Below are positions 8,917-17,534 of a DNA stretch of 64,000 nt, in pieces (position 1 is the first letter of the stretch; every line of letters begins with the position of its first letter). Made by a program: the position numbers and the translations under genes. The notes below the pieces were generated by a model. The model was not told the origin of the DNA and ran no database searches. It was given only the letters and a program-made list of their open reading frames with translations. This DNA is from Streptomyces cirratus (lineage in GTDB: Bacteria; Actinomycetota; Actinomycetes; Streptomycetales; Streptomycetaceae), in assembly GCF_014650775.1 (NCBI RefSeq), contig NZ_BMVP01000002.1:62001-126000 (forward strand), read 5' to 3'.

Positions 8917-9795
8917 ATGAGCGATGACCCGCAGCGCCAGGCGCAGCCGCAGCAGTATGTCCTGACCCTCTCCTGCCCGGATAAAAAGGGCATTGTGCAT
9001 GCCGTGTCCAGCTACCTCTTCATGACCGGATGCAACATCGAGGACAGCCGGCAGTTCGGCGACCGCGACACCGGCCTGTTCTTCATGCGGGTGCACTTCG
9101 AGGCGGACGCGCCGGTCACCGTGGAGAAGCTGCGGGCCAGCTTCGCCGCGATCGGGGACTCATTCGAGATGGACTGGCAGATCCACCGCTCCGACGAGCG
9201 GATGCGGATCGTGCTGATGGTGTCGAAGTTCGGGCACTGCCTGAACGACCTGCTGTTCCGGTCGCGGATCGGGGCGCTGCCGGTGGAGATCGCCGCGGTG
9301 GTCTCCAACCACACCGACTTCGCGGAGCTGGTCGGCTCGTACGACATCCCGTTCGTGCACATCCCGGTGACCAGGGACACCAAGGCGGACGCCGAGGCGG
9401 AACTGCTGGAGCTGGTGCGGGCGCAGAACGTCGAGCTGGTGGTGCTGGCTCGGTACATGCAGGTGCTGTCGGACACCCTGTGCAGGGAGCTGAGCGGGCG
9501 GATCATCAACATCCACCACTCCTTCCTGCCGAGCTTCAAGGGCGCGAAGCCGTACCACCAGGCGCACGCACGGGGCGTGAAGCTGATCGGCGCGACCGCG
9601 CACTACGTGACGGCCGACCTGGACGAGGGGCCGATCATCGAGCAGGAGGTCGAGCGGGTGGGCCACGAGGTGACCCCGGAGCAGCTGGTGGCGATCGGCC
9701 GGGACGTGGAGTGCCAAGCCCTGGCCCGCGCGGTGAAGTGGCACAGCGAGCACCGCGTGCTGCTGAACGGCACGCGGACGGTCGTCTTCGCCTGA
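8917..9795 (+). CDS. purU: Formyltetrahydrofolate deformylase
   Basis: A 292-residue cytoplasmic enzyme that hydrolyses 10-formyl-THF to THF and formate, balancing one-carbon pools. The N-terminal ACT domain (VLTLSCPDKKGIVHAVSSYL, about residues 13-85) is followed by a formyl-transferase domain. The active-site Asn-His region is INIHHSFLPSF (about residue 197), then GAKPYHQA, and the catalytic Asp lies in TADLDEGPI. Length and order are those of PurU. The ATG is 14 bases after the preceding gene's stop. Confidence 0.95.
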   Translation: MSDDPQRQAQPQQYVLTLSCPDKKGIVHAVSSYLFMTGCNIEDSRQFGDRDTGLFFMRVHFEADAPVTVEKLRASFAAIGDSFEMDWQIHRSDERMRIVLMVSKFGHCLNDLLFRSRIGALPVEIAAVVSNHTDFAELVGSYDIPFVHIPVTRDTKADAEAELLELVRAQNVELVVLARYMQVLSDTLCRELSGRIINIHHSFLPSFKGAKPYHQAHARGVKLIGATAHYVTADLDEGPIIEQEVERVGHEVTPEQLVAIGRDVECQALARAVKWHSEHRVLLNGTRTVVFA

Positions 9796-9817
9796 CCGGT
9801 CGGCGATGTCCGCCTCG

Positions 9818-9960
9818 TGGGGGCACCTCCCAGCGGTAGCGGGGGAGGTCGAGGCGCGGGACCCGGGGAGGTTGGGGCGCGCAGCCCGGGGCGGTTGAGG
9901 CGCTGAGCCCGGGTCGGAGCCCCGGCACACGGCTCGCGCCTCAACCGCCGGCGAGGAGCC
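9818..9960. repeat. GC-rich dispersed Streptomyces-type intergenic element
   Basis: Downstream of purU lies ACCTCCC (9825-9831) opposed to GGGAGGT (9843-9849), then copies of GGTTG(A/G)GGCGC-like sequence and a CCTCAACCGCCGGCGAGG tail. A related tail (CTCGCCGGCGTTTGAGG) occurs at 32651-32667. The hairpins may end transcription of purU and of the convergent anti-sigma gene. Confidence 0.5.
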
Positions 9961-9974
9961 GAACCGGCCGCAGG

Positions 9975-11228
9975 CTAGAGCCGGCTGAGGGAGGCCGCCG
10001 CGAAGAGGACGTCGCGGATCGCCTCGCGGTCGCCGTGCTGGCCCGCCGCCGCATCCTCGGGGGAGATGTGACCGGCGGCCAGCTGGCAGAACTCCAGGCC
10101 GTCCAGCGCGATCTCCGCCACCGTGTGGTCCGACGACGGTTTCGCCGCAGGGGAGTCCAGCGCGATGTCCCAACCGCCGCCGCCCGCGCCCTCGATCTCC
10201 AGGTGCAGGGTCCGCCCCGGGGCGCCCGCCGCGACCAGGCCGCGCGCCGGCCCCGCCAGACCCGCGCGGCGCCGTTCGGCCAGCGCGGCGGGCAGCAGGC
10301 GCGCCGCCAGGTCGATCATGCGGTGCAGGTGCGGTCCGGACGGCGGATCGTACGGGTAGTCCACCGCCTCCGCGATGTCCCACGCGTGCACCCAGCACTC
10401 GAAGGCCCGCTCCAGGAACGCGTCGCCCAGCGGCAGGGCGAAGCTCCCGTAGTCGACCGCCAGCTCGGCCACCCCGTGGCCCGCGAACGACACCGTACGG
10501 ACCAGGGTGTGCCCCTGCTCCCGCCACGGCTCGCGGACCTGCCCGGTGGCCGGATGCCGATCGGAGTCCCAGAAGAACTCGGTGCGCCGCGTCGTACCGC
10601 CGGCCGGTGCCTGCGCGCCCAGCGGGTCGTCCAGGCCGAGCGCCGTCGCGACGAGCCCGTCCACGGTCAGGAGATGGCCGATCACCCCCGCCACCGTGGT
10701 GTCCCGCGACCGCCGCCGCTCGTCCCCGAACCACTTGAGCTGTACGGGCGTGTGCCACTCGGCGTCGCCGAAGTCCCGTAGCAGGGCGTCGAGCCGCGCG
10801 GTCTCCGTGTCGTACGGGGTCGCCCACGCCGGGACGGGGATGCGGGCCGGGCGCTTGCCCAGGCAGTCCTCCAGCACCCGCGAGCGCAGCAGCGGTTTGA
10901 GGTCGAGGCTCTCCTCGGGGTGCAGCAGCCCCACCGCGTCCCGCAGGCGCAGCGCCTCCTCCGCGCAGGGCGCGCACTCGGTGAGGTGGTCCTCCACCGC
11001 CTGGGTCTCCTCGGCGGAGCAGGCGGCCAGCGCCCACGCGCCGAGCAGGGATTTCAGTACGGCGTGCGTGGGCGGCGGTTCGGGGACGTCTTGAGGCGCG
11101 GGCACCGGCCTCGGCACCGGAAGCGGGTGGAGGTCGTCGGCGGCCCCGCGCGGGCCCGGTATCCGCGCCGCACCGCCCACGGGCCGCTCGTAACCGTCGT
11201 CGGGCGCGTCTTCGGCGGGGCCGGTCAT
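9975..11228 (-). CDS. Zinc-finger anti-sigma factor fused to a mycothiol-dependent isomerase-like (DinB-fold) domain
   Basis: A 417-residue protein. Residues about 55-90 carry the ZAS motif HLTECAPCAE (HxxxCxxC) typical of anti-sigma factors. Residues about 135-415 resemble the maleylpyruvate isomerase / DinB-like four-helix family (LDALLRDFGDAEW, VAGVIGHLLTVDGLVATALG, FECWVHAWDIAEAVDYPY, and a C-terminal SCP2-like DGLEFCQLAAGHIS). Its ATG overlaps the sigma gene stop (ATGA). By family knowledge the zinc domain would hold the sigma factor inactive. The second domain could sense thiol state. That is inference. Confidence 0.75.
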   Translation of the reverse strand: MTGPAEDAPDDGYERPVGGAARIPGPRGAADDLHPLPVPRPVPAPQDVPEPPPTHAVLKSLLGAWALAACSAEETQAVEDHLTECAPCAEEALRLRDAVGLLHPEESLDLKPLLRSRVLEDCLGKRPARIPVPAWATPYDTETARLDALLRDFGDAEWHTPVQLKWFGDERRRSRDTTVAGVIGHLLTVDGLVATALGLDDPLGAQAPAGGTTRRTEFFWDSDRHPATGQVREPWREQGHTLVRTVSFAGHGVAELAVDYGSFALPLGDAFLERAFECWVHAWDIAEAVDYPYDPPSGPHLHRMIDLAARLLPAALAERRRAGLAGPARGLVAAGAPGRTLHLEIEGAGGGGWDIALDSPAAKPSSDHTVAEIALDGLEFCQLAAGHISPEDAAAGQHGDREAIRDVLFAAASLSRL

Positions 11229-11803
11229 CGGGGCGTTCCATATCCGGGCGGGCCGTATCCGGGCGGGGCGGTGTCCTCCCGCGGGAGGGCGTTGGCGGTC
11301 GACAGCAACTGGAGCCCGAGGCGCAGCCGGCGCCGCGCCTCGTCCTCACTGATCTTGAGGTCGGCGGCGGCCTGCCGGTAGTCGCGCCGCTTGAAGTACG
11401 CGAGTTCCAGCGCGGAGCGCAGCGGTGCCGGCATGGAGGTGACGATGTAGTCCGCCCGGGCGGCGGCGTTGGCGCTGCGCACCTTCTGCTCCAGCTCCTC
11501 GCGGGAGCCGCGGCCCAGTTCGGCCTGGCGCAGCCGGGCCACGGCCTGGCCCTGGGTGATGCGGGCGACCCAGGAACGCAGGGACCCTTGCTTGGGGTCG
11601 TAGGCGTCCGGGTTCTCCCAGATGTACCCGAACACCTCGCGGGTGATCCGGTCGGCGGCCGTCTCGTCGCCCAGCACCCGGTGCGCGAGGCTGTGCACGA
11701 GCGAGGCGAAGCGGTCGTACAGCTCCCCGAGCGCGGCGGCCTCGCCGCGGGCGAGGCGCTGCTGCATGCGGCGGTCCCAGCGCGGTGGTACGTCCTTCGG
11801 CAT
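11225..11803 (-). CDS. ECF-type RNA polymerase sigma factor
   Basis: A 192-residue sigma-70 family protein with region 2 (LGELYDRFASLVHSLAHRVL, then AFGYIWENP-like core-binding helix) and region 4 (LRSALELAYFKRRDYRQAAA, SEDEARRRLRLGLQLL) helix-turn-helix. No regions 1.1 or 3 are present, which defines the ECF class. The ATG at 11803 has GGGGG 5 bases upstream; the longer in-frame extension lacks a ribosome site. It is the first gene of an operon with its predicted anti-sigma factor, to which it is coupled by ATGA. Confidence 0.85.
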   Translation of the reverse strand: MPKDVPPRWDRRMQQRLARGEAAALGELYDRFASLVHSLAHRVLGDETAADRITREVFGYIWENPDAYDPKQGSLRSWVARITQGQAVARLRQAELGRGSREELEQKVRSANAAARADYIVTSMPAPLRSALELAYFKRRDYRQAAADLKISEDEARRRLRLGLQLLSTANALPREDTAPPGYGPPGYGTPR

Positions 11804-12120
11804 AGTGCCCCCAGCCCCCAGCCGTGTGTCGACCCGTCGAATGTAGTCGGCACGTGGCGGGATGCGCCCGTCTTCGATGAAAGCCCACCCGGGAAGTGTC
11901 CCCGTCGTGCTAGGGCACTGCCCGCTCTCGGGCCGGAACATGACGCCCGCATAGGCACATCAGTACGCGCCCTGCCGCGCTTCCCGTGCGCGGGTTCGAT
12001 GCGGCCATCTCCCCGACGGCTCGGCTTAACGCGCGGGCCACCGAGGCCGTACGCTCCTGCCTTGTCTTGAACTGCACCTCAACTGCACCCACACGCACAT
12101 GTGAAGGCGGAACGCCGAAT

Positions 12121-12645
12121 ATGGACAGCGCAGAGTACGAGCGCAAGATCGCATCCCGATTCGCCACCTTCGACCAGGACGGGTCCGGCTTCATCGACCG
12201 CGAGGATTTCAGCGTGGCCGCGCGGGCCGTGCTGGCCGAATTCGGCGTCCGGGCGCGGTCGGACAAGGGTCAGGCCGTCTTCGCGGGCGCCGAGGCGTTC
12301 TGGCAGGGCATGGCCGGGATCGCGGACGTCGACGGTGACCAGCGGGTGTCGCGCGAGGAGTTCGTGACGGGCGCGGTGAAGCGGCTGCGGGACAACCCCG
12401 AGCGCTTCGCGGAGATCGCCAGGCCGTTCCTGCGCGCGGTGATCGCGGTGGCCTCCGAAGACGGCGCGGAGCCCGGCGCCACCCCGGCGGCGGCGACCCG
12501 CGTGCTGCGCGTCCTCGGCACCCCGCCGGAGCCGGCGGCCCAGATCGCCACGGCCCTGGACGCGGACGGCGACGGCCGCATCTCGGAGGACGAGATCCTC
12601 ACGGCCTTCGCCGCCTACTGCGGCGTGGCCGCCCCTGACGCCTGA
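12121..12645 (+). CDS. EF-hand calcium-binding protein (calerythrin-like)
   Basis: A 174-residue acidic cytoplasmic protein. Three canonical 12-residue EF loops are visible: DQDGSGFIDRED (about residue 19), DVDGDQRVSREE (about residue 71) and DADGDGRISEDE (about residue 148). A degenerate loop between the second and third would complete two pairs. Length and spacing match calerythrin-type proteins of Streptomyces and Saccharopolyspora, thought to buffer or sense calcium. ATG follows a GGCGGAA site. Confidence 0.9.
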   Translation: MDSAEYERKIASRFATFDQDGSGFIDREDFSVAARAVLAEFGVRARSDKGQAVFAGAEAFWQGMAGIADVDGDQRVSREEFVTGAVKRLRDNPERFAEIARPFLRAVIAVASEDGAEPGATPAAATRVLRVLGTPPEPAAQIATALDADGDGRISEDEILTAFAAYCGVAAPDA

Positions 12646-12740
12646 CGCCCGACGCCTGACGCCCGACGCCCGACGCCTGACGCCCGACGCCTGAGCTTGG
12701 AGCCCGACGTCCGACGCTTGGAGCCCGACGGCCGACGCCT
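12634..12740. repeat. Short tandem repeats (GACGCCTGACGCCC type)
   Basis: From the last codons of the EF-hand gene onward, 7-base GACGCC(C/T) units repeat in pairs, then a GGAGCCCGACG unit repeats twice. This fills the gap to the convergent MFS gene. Confidence 0.75.
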
Positions 12741-12775
12741 GCCCCGGGCGGGGCGTGGTTTCACGTGGAACATCA

Positions 12776-14251
12776 TCAGCCGCGGCGCTCTCCCCGGAGC
12801 AGGGTCGCGGCGATGACCATCGCGCTGAGCAGCAGGCCGGCTCCGATGCCGAACGCCAGGTGGTAGCCACCGGTGAGCGCCTCGGCGGGGCTCAGGCCGG
12901 CGGTGGCCAGGGTGGTGGTGCGGGAGGCCGCCAGGGTCGACAGGACGGCCACGCCGAGGGCCATGCCGATCTGCTGGGTGGTGTTGAACAGTCCGGAGGC
13001 GAGCCCCGCGTCCTGTTCGCCGGCCTGTGACATGGCCAGGGCGGTGAGCGCCGGCAGGGCCAGGCCGAAGCCGGCGGCGAGCAGCATCACCGGCAGCAGG
13101 TCCCACACGTAGTCGGCGTGCACCGGCAGGCGGGTGAGCAGACCCAGGGCCACGACCAGCAGGCCGAGCCCGGCCGACAGGACGGCGCGCTCACCGAAGC
13201 GGGAGTTCAGCCGGGCCGAGACGCCCAGCGAGACCGCTCCGATCACCACGGCGGCCGGCAGCATCGCCAGACCCGTCGCGGCGGCCCCGTACCCCAGCAC
13301 CTTCTGGAGGTAGAGGGCGACGAGGACCTGGAACGAGAACAGCGCCGCCACCATCAGCATCTGCACCAGGTTGGCACCGACGACGACTCGGGAGTGGAAG
13401 ATCCGCAGCGGCATCAGGGGGGTACGGGCCGTCGCCTGTCGCGCGGCGAAGGCCGCGAGCAGCACCAGGGCCGACGCCCCGAGGCCGAGGGTGTGCGCGG
13501 AGGACCAGCCGTACTCCTCCGCCTTGACCACGCTGTAGATGCCCGCCATCAGCCCGGCCGTGACGAGTGCCGCGCCGAGAACGTCGGCCCCCGCCCTCAG
13601 ACTCAGGCGGCCTCCGACCGCACCGGCGCCGGCGGACGGCGTCGGGGTGGCGGGGCTCGCGGGGATCGAGGGCAGTGCCAGGAGCAGCGCGGCGACCCCG
13701 ATCGGCAGGTTGATGAAGAAGATCCAGTGCCAGTCGAGCGCGTCGGTGAGGACCCCGCCGAGCACTTGGCCCAGCGAGGCGCCGGCCGCGCCGGTGAAGG
13801 AGAAGACGGCTATCGCCTTGGCCCGTTCGCGTGGCTCGGTGAACAGGGTGACGAGGATGCCGAGGCTGACGGCGGAGGCCATGGCGCTGCCCACGCCCTG
13901 GAGGAACCGCGCGGCCAGCAGGACGGCGGGGGAGGCCGCGTACCCGGCGATGAGCGAGGCGGCCGTGAAGACGCCGGTCCCGGCCAGGAACATCCGCTTG
14001 CGGCCGATCAGGTCGCCGAGCCGGCCCGCGAGCAGCAGGAGGCTGCCGAAGGCGATCAGGTAGGCGTTGACGACCCAGCTGAGGCCGGCGGGGGTGAAGC
14101 CGAGGTCATCCTGGATGGCGGGCATCGCGACGGTGACGATGCTTCCGTCGAGGACGGTCATCAGGACGCCGGTCGAGAGTACGGCGAGGGCGGTCCAGCG
14201 GGAGCGCGGGCCCCGGGCGGCGGTCAGGGGGATGCGCGTGAGGGTCGACAT
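12776..14251 (-). CDS. MFS drug:H+ antiporter, DHA2 (EmrB/QacA) family
   Basis: A 491-residue transporter with about 14 hydrophobic segments, the DHA2 count. The N-terminal motif LDGSIVTVAMPAIQDDLG and the loop 2-3 motif GRLGDLIGRKRMF are diagnostic. VLGGVLTDALDWHWIFFINL (motif C region and the conserved W-IF-NLP) follows. It probably exports toxic amphipathic compounds. ATG has GGAGAG 9 bases upstream. It is divergent from a MarR regulator that probably represses it. Confidence 0.9.
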   Translation of the reverse strand: MSTLTRIPLTAARGPRSRWTALAVLSTGVLMTVLDGSIVTVAMPAIQDDLGFTPAGLSWVVNAYLIAFGSLLLLAGRLGDLIGRKRMFLAGTGVFTAASLIAGYAASPAVLLAARFLQGVGSAMASAVSLGILVTLFTEPRERAKAIAVFSFTGAAGASLGQVLGGVLTDALDWHWIFFINLPIGVAALLLALPSIPASPATPTPSAGAGAVGGRLSLRAGADVLGAALVTAGLMAGIYSVVKAEEYGWSSAHTLGLGASALVLLAAFAARQATARTPLMPLRIFHSRVVVGANLVQMLMVAALFSFQVLVALYLQKVLGYGAAATGLAMLPAAVVIGAVSLGVSARLNSRFGERAVLSAGLGLLVVALGLLTRLPVHADYVWDLLPVMLLAAGFGLALPALTALAMSQAGEQDAGLASGLFNTTQQIGMALGVAVLSTLAASRTTTLATAGLSPAEALTGGYHLAFGIGAGLLLSAMVIAATLLRGERRG

Positions 14252-14313
14252 CGGTCTGTCTCTCTCCGGTGAGGGGGCGGAAGAACGAGCGATGGTGAGA
14301 CCGTAGCAGATGG

Positions 14314-14330
14314 TTTCGTTGTAGACGATT
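14314..14330. promoter_or_regulatory. Putative MarR operator between mfs and marR
   Basis: An imperfect palindrome TCGT-TGTAG-ACGA (14316-14328) lies in an AT-richer 109-base gap between divergent starts at 14251 and 14361. Its place suits control of both genes by the MarR protein. Confidence 0.45.
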
Positions 14331-14360
14331 TATCGCGGACCTAATTGCTAGGCTGGGTCC

Positions 14361-14840
14361 ATGACCGCGATGGCACCCGCCCGGACGAAGCCCGACCTCT
14401 CCTTCCTCCTGGACCACACCAGCCACGTCCTGCGCACGCGCATGGCTGCGGCCCTTGGCGAGATCGGGCTCACCGCCCGCATGCACTGCGTCCTCGTCCA
14501 CGCGCTGGAGGAGGAACGGACCCAGATCCAGCTCGCCGAGATCGGCGACATGGACAAGACGACGATGGTCGTCACCGTCGACGCGCTGGAGAAGGCCGGA
14601 CTGGCCGAGCGTCGCCCCTCCACCAAGGACCGGCGGGCCCGCGTCATCGCCGTCACCGAACGGGGCGCCGCCGTCGCCGCCGAGAGCCAACGCATCGTCG
14701 ACCAGGTGCACGCCGACGCCCTGGGCTCCCTATCACCCGCCGACCGCGAGGCCCTGACGCGCATCCTCGGCCTTCTCGCGCAGGGCGCCCTCGACACTCC
14801 TTCCGACACGTCCCGCGCGGCCCGCCGCGCCCGCCAGTGA
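14361..14840 (+). CDS. MarR-family transcriptional regulator
   Basis: A 159-residue winged-helix repressor. The recognition helix region is QIQLAEIGDMDKTTMVVTVD (about residues 54-73), followed by the wing motif LAERRPSTKDRRARVIAVTE (DxRxxxV is diagnostic). It is divergent from the DHA2 exporter. By family analogy, ligand binding relieves repression of the exporter. No clear ribosome site precedes the ATG, so the transcript may have a very short leader. Confidence 0.9.
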   Translation: MTAMAPARTKPDLSFLLDHTSHVLRTRMAAALGEIGLTARMHCVLVHALEEERTQIQLAEIGDMDKTTMVVTVDALEKAGLAERRPSTKDRRARVIAVTERGAAVAAESQRIVDQVHADALGSLSPADREALTRILGLLAQGALDTPSDTSRAARRARQ

Positions 14841-15439
14841 CGCCCGCCGAGGCCGGGGCCGAGCGAGGGCAACCGGCCTCGCCCACCCGTGAGCGCCCGG
14901 ACCGCCTGGTGGACCGCATCGTCGCCATCGACTGGCGGGCCGCCGAGCACGACGTCGAGCACGGTGCGTCCCGCGCCCGCCTCATGCGCGAGTACCTCCG
15001 CAGAGCGGCGCTCTGGGTGCGGGAGTTCCAGAAGAGCGACCCGCACCCGGTCTTCGGCGTCGGCCGACCGGAGAACTGGCCCTTCTTCGACATCGCCCGC
15101 CGAGTCGACCCGCGGGTGCGCGCCGAAGCAGCGCTCGCGGCCCGGCTGGACACGTTCCTGGCCGAGCATGCGAGCGGATTCCTCGTCGGCGCGGCAAGCC
15201 GGGCGGCTCTCCACTGGGCGTCGCTTCCCAGCGAGTCCTTGGGTAGATTCCCGCCCCTGCCGGACCCCTTCGAGCCGCTCGTCCTCCTGCTGGAGCGCGG
15301 CGGCGGATTCTGCATCGAGAACGGCTTCATCGACTTCGTGGCACACCGCGTCCGCCTCACCTCATGGCAAGACCACGTGGCTACCCCACCGATCCCTTCC
15401 CTCTCCCCGGTCGCTCTCGACGCCCTGGACCGGGACTGA
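14837..15439 (+). CDS. Hypothetical protein coupled to marR
   Basis: About 200 residues, unknown function. The GTG overlaps the marR stop (GTGA at 14837-14840), and reading is open to 15439. The sequence is acidic and Trp-rich (IDWRAAEHDVEHG, GRPENWPFFDIARRVDP, LLLERGGGFCIENGFIDFV) without a signal peptide or membrane span. The C-terminal third has an amphipathic beta pattern. Coupling suggests co-expression with the MarR regulator. No known family recognised. Confidence 0.6.
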   Translation: MTPAEAGAERGQPASPTRERPDRLVDRIVAIDWRAAEHDVEHGASRARLMREYLRRAALWVREFQKSDPHPVFGVGRPENWPFFDIARRVDPRVRAEAALAARLDTFLAEHASGFLVGAASRAALHWASLPSESLGRFPPLPDPFEPLVLLLERGGGFCIENGFIDFVAHRVRLTSWQDHVATPPIPSLSPVALDALDRD

Positions 15440-15507
15440 GGCCCTCACGGGCGCGCGATTCCCGCCACCGATGCGGTATTTGACGGGCTCGGAGCCAGAG
15501 TTGTTGA

Positions 15508-15693
15508 GAGCATTGGTCATACTTGGTCGACCGGATCCAGGCCGCGGTGCCGGGTGCGGCGAAGGCGACGAACGAGTACATCGAGGGCGACTTGGACGCG
15601 GCCAAGCACGCGCAGGACGCGGCGAAGACCGGCGAGGTGGGTGATCTCATCCCGAATTCAAACTACCGCCCCGAGGCTGAACGTGTTCCGTGA
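15508..15693 (+). pseudogene. Fragment of a DUF6507-like (WXG100/T7SS-linked) protein
   Basis: The frame is open from 15508 (just after a stop) to TGA 15691-15693 and has no ATG or supported GTG start; TTG 15523 is the only early candidate. The encoded tail (AAKATNEYIEGDLDAAKHAQ, then a Pro-Asn tail) resembles the C-terminus of small Streptomyces DUF6507 proteins found beside type VII secretion-associated genes. I read it as the 3' remnant of such a gene whose front was lost, with the deletion joint near 15505. The similarity is from memory of the family, so moderate confidence. Confidence 0.5.
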
Positions 15694-16105
15694 GATGGAA
15701 ATTCTACATGATTCGGAGATCGTTCTAGTTTCCGAAGACGGGTGTTTGCTGGGAAGGGTAGAGGCGGGATTTTCCGCAGCGTCCTATGCGGTACGCATCT
15801 CCGACAGGGACGAAGTAGTCGAACACGTGGCCTGGAATCTTTTTGAGGCGCTGGCCAAGGTGCGGACTGACCTTCAGCAAGCAGGATTGAAGCCTGCAGT
15901 TGAGGGGGCCTGCCGGGATGTGTATCCCAGCAGAATGGCGCTGGAGATGGGCGGCGGGAGGAAAGCGTACCGCTGGCCGGTCACCGACCGGCCGGTTACA
16001 GTGGGGATCTTCGATCCTGTGCCGAGCTCCGAATACGGCCGACTCGCCTATGTGGAAGAGCAGCGTGTCTCTGTGGACAGACTCAGGAGTGAGGGAAGTG
16101 GGTGA
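15683..16105 (+). CDS. Hypothetical protein in T7SS-associated remnant
   Basis: About 140 residues from GTG 15683 (alternative ATG 15695). Soluble, mixed alpha/beta. Segments include LHDSEIVLVSEDGCLLGRVE, EVVEHVAWNLFEALAKVRTD and KAYRWPVTDRPVTVGIFDPV. No family recognised. Codon use is less GC-biased than its neighbours. It overlaps the DUF6507-like fragment by 11 bases and the next gene by 8. Sitting between two T7SS-linked genes, it could be an immunity or accessory protein. That is a guess from position. Confidence 0.55.
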   Translation: MFREMEILHDSEIVLVSEDGCLLGRVEAGFSAASYAVRISDRDEVVEHVAWNLFEALAKVRTDLQQAGLKPAVEGACRDVYPSRMALEMGGGRKAYRWPVTDRPVTVGIFDPVPSSEYGRLAYVEEQRVSVDRLRSEGSG

Positions 16106-16655
16106 ATCAGTGCTAAGGCCGCCCGTGGAGTGGATAACGGAATCGATGCGAGCGGAAGCGTCAAGAAATCCTGGCTCCTGGGTCTACGCGATTGATCCCT
16201 TTGTCGACCCGGCCGGTCGTGTCCCGCCGTATGCCATCTTCGGCGCGTGGAGGGTCGACGGACGGGGCGAAATAACCGATCAATTCACTCCTAATTCAAA
16301 ATATCGACCTTCTCCGCGCAGCATGGGAATGCCCGAGCCGACCGATGCGGTGGATTCTGCCATCCCGCTTGCCGCTACCCGGTACGGCAGTGAGGCCGAC
16401 ATCGTCCGGATGCTTACAGAAGCCTTCGTGTTCGTCCCCTCCGAGCCGACCGTGTACCTCGACGTTCACCCGGAAGAGGGCGCCAGGAAAATTCTGCCCG
16501 TGTTCACTCATCCCAGGTATGCGCCAACCGAGGTGCCGGAGCTGCGGAGGGTGGCGGCAAGGAGCCTGGCGGCGAGCATGCCGATCGACACGTATTTCAA
16601 AATAAATCCCGGCAGCTCTGCCTCCGTGGTAATACCTGTCACCGATCTGCTGTAG
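16098..16655 (+). CDS. Type VII secretion system-associated protein
   Basis: About 185 residues. The pattern SWVYAIDPFVDPAG..PPYAI.GA followed by F.PNSKYRPSPRSMGMPEP is the hallmark of the Streptomyces family called type VII secretion system-associated protein. The C-terminal half (IVRMLTEAFVFVPSEPTVYL, KILPVFTHPRYAP, KINPGSSASVVIPVTDLL) resembles SseB-like modules. GTG 16098 is chosen because AGGAG lies 8 bases upstream; GTGs at 16089 and 16110 are alternatives. No EccC ATPase or WXG100 gene is intact nearby. Confidence 0.65.
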   Translation: MGESVLRPPVEWITESMRAEASRNPGSWVYAIDPFVDPAGRVPPYAIFGAWRVDGRGEITDQFTPNSKYRPSPRSMGMPEPTDAVDSAIPLAATRYGSEADIVRMLTEAFVFVPSEPTVYLDVHPEEGARKILPVFTHPRYAPTEVPELRRVAARSLAASMPIDTYFKINPGSSASVVIPVTDLL

Positions 16656-16919
16656 CCAGGCTTCTGCCCCGGGTGCGCGGCGGCCCTCGCCGGCATGGGC
16701 GGCCGCGGCTTCGGGGCGAGAGGGGCTCCGGCAGGTTGGTGGGGCGGGGCAGGTCGGCCGTCGCCAAGACCTCGGGATCAGGCCGGTGAGCTGCGCCGAC
16801 AGCGGATCTGCGCGTGGGGGGCCGTCGGGAATAGCCTGGAAGAGAGCGGCACCGGGGCGGAGCGGACCTCTCCATGCATCCCCTTGACCCCGGGGACCGC
16901 AAAACAGGGAGGAAGAGCC

Positions 16920-17534
16920 ATGCCCTGGAATCTGAACGGCACGTATCTGGAGAGCTGCAACTGTGACGTGGTGTGCCCCTGCACCACCTCCGGCCTCACC
17001 GCACCGGCCGACCACGAGCGCTGTCAGGTGACCTTCGCGTTCCACGTGGACAGCGGGAACGTGGAGGACGTCGATGTCTCCGACCGAAACGTGGCCGTCT
17101 TCATCGACGGGCCGCGGGTGATGGCCGAGGGCGGCTGGCAGGTGGCGCTGTACGTCGACGCCTCGGCGGACGACGGCCAGGCGGAGGCGCTGGGCAAGGT
17201 CTTCTCGGGCCAGGCGGGCGGCCCGATGGCGGGGCTCACTCCGCTCATCGGCGAGGTCCTCGGCGTGGAGCGCGTCCCCATCGAGTACCGCGACGACGGT
17301 CGCCGCCACGCCGCGCGGGTGGGCGACGCCATCGACATCGAGATCGAGGACCAGATCGCCCCGCAGTTCGGCGAGGACGGCCCGGTGATGCGCCTCACGG
17401 GCATGTTCCACCCGGTGAACAGCACACTGACGATCGCCCGCTCCACCCGGGCGACGGGTGAGGGCGTGTACGGCCGGTCCTGGGACTTCACCGGCGGCAA
17501 CGGACACGCGGCTCCCTTCACGTGGTCCGGATGA
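16920..17534 (+). CDS. DUF1326 domain-containing protein
   Basis: A 204-residue soluble protein that covers the DUF1326 family from end to end. It begins with the conserved ESCNCDVVCPC cysteine cluster (residues about 11-21) and ends with the ARSTRATGEGVYG.SW region. The Cys-rich N-terminus suggests metal or thiol chemistry, but no reaction is established. ATG 16920 follows GGAGGAAGAG. It is coupled to the DUF2182 membrane gene, with which this family is regularly paired. Confidence 0.85.
   Translation: MPWNLNGTYLESCNCDVVCPCTTSGLTAPADHERCQVTFAFHVDSGNVEDVDVSDRNVAVFIDGPRVMAEGGWQVALYVDASADDGQAEALGKVFSGQAGGPMAGLTPLIGEVLGVERVPIEYRDDGRRHAARVGDAIDIEIEDQIAPQFGEDGPVMRLTGMFHPVNSTLTIARSTRATGEGVYGRSWDFTGGNGHAAPFTWSG

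Noticed and set aside
9160-11958. 932-codon minus-strand open frame
   Set aside because: It crosses purU, the anti-sigma and the sigma gene in a wrong frame. The composition is non-protein-like (Arg/Ala/Gly/Pro).
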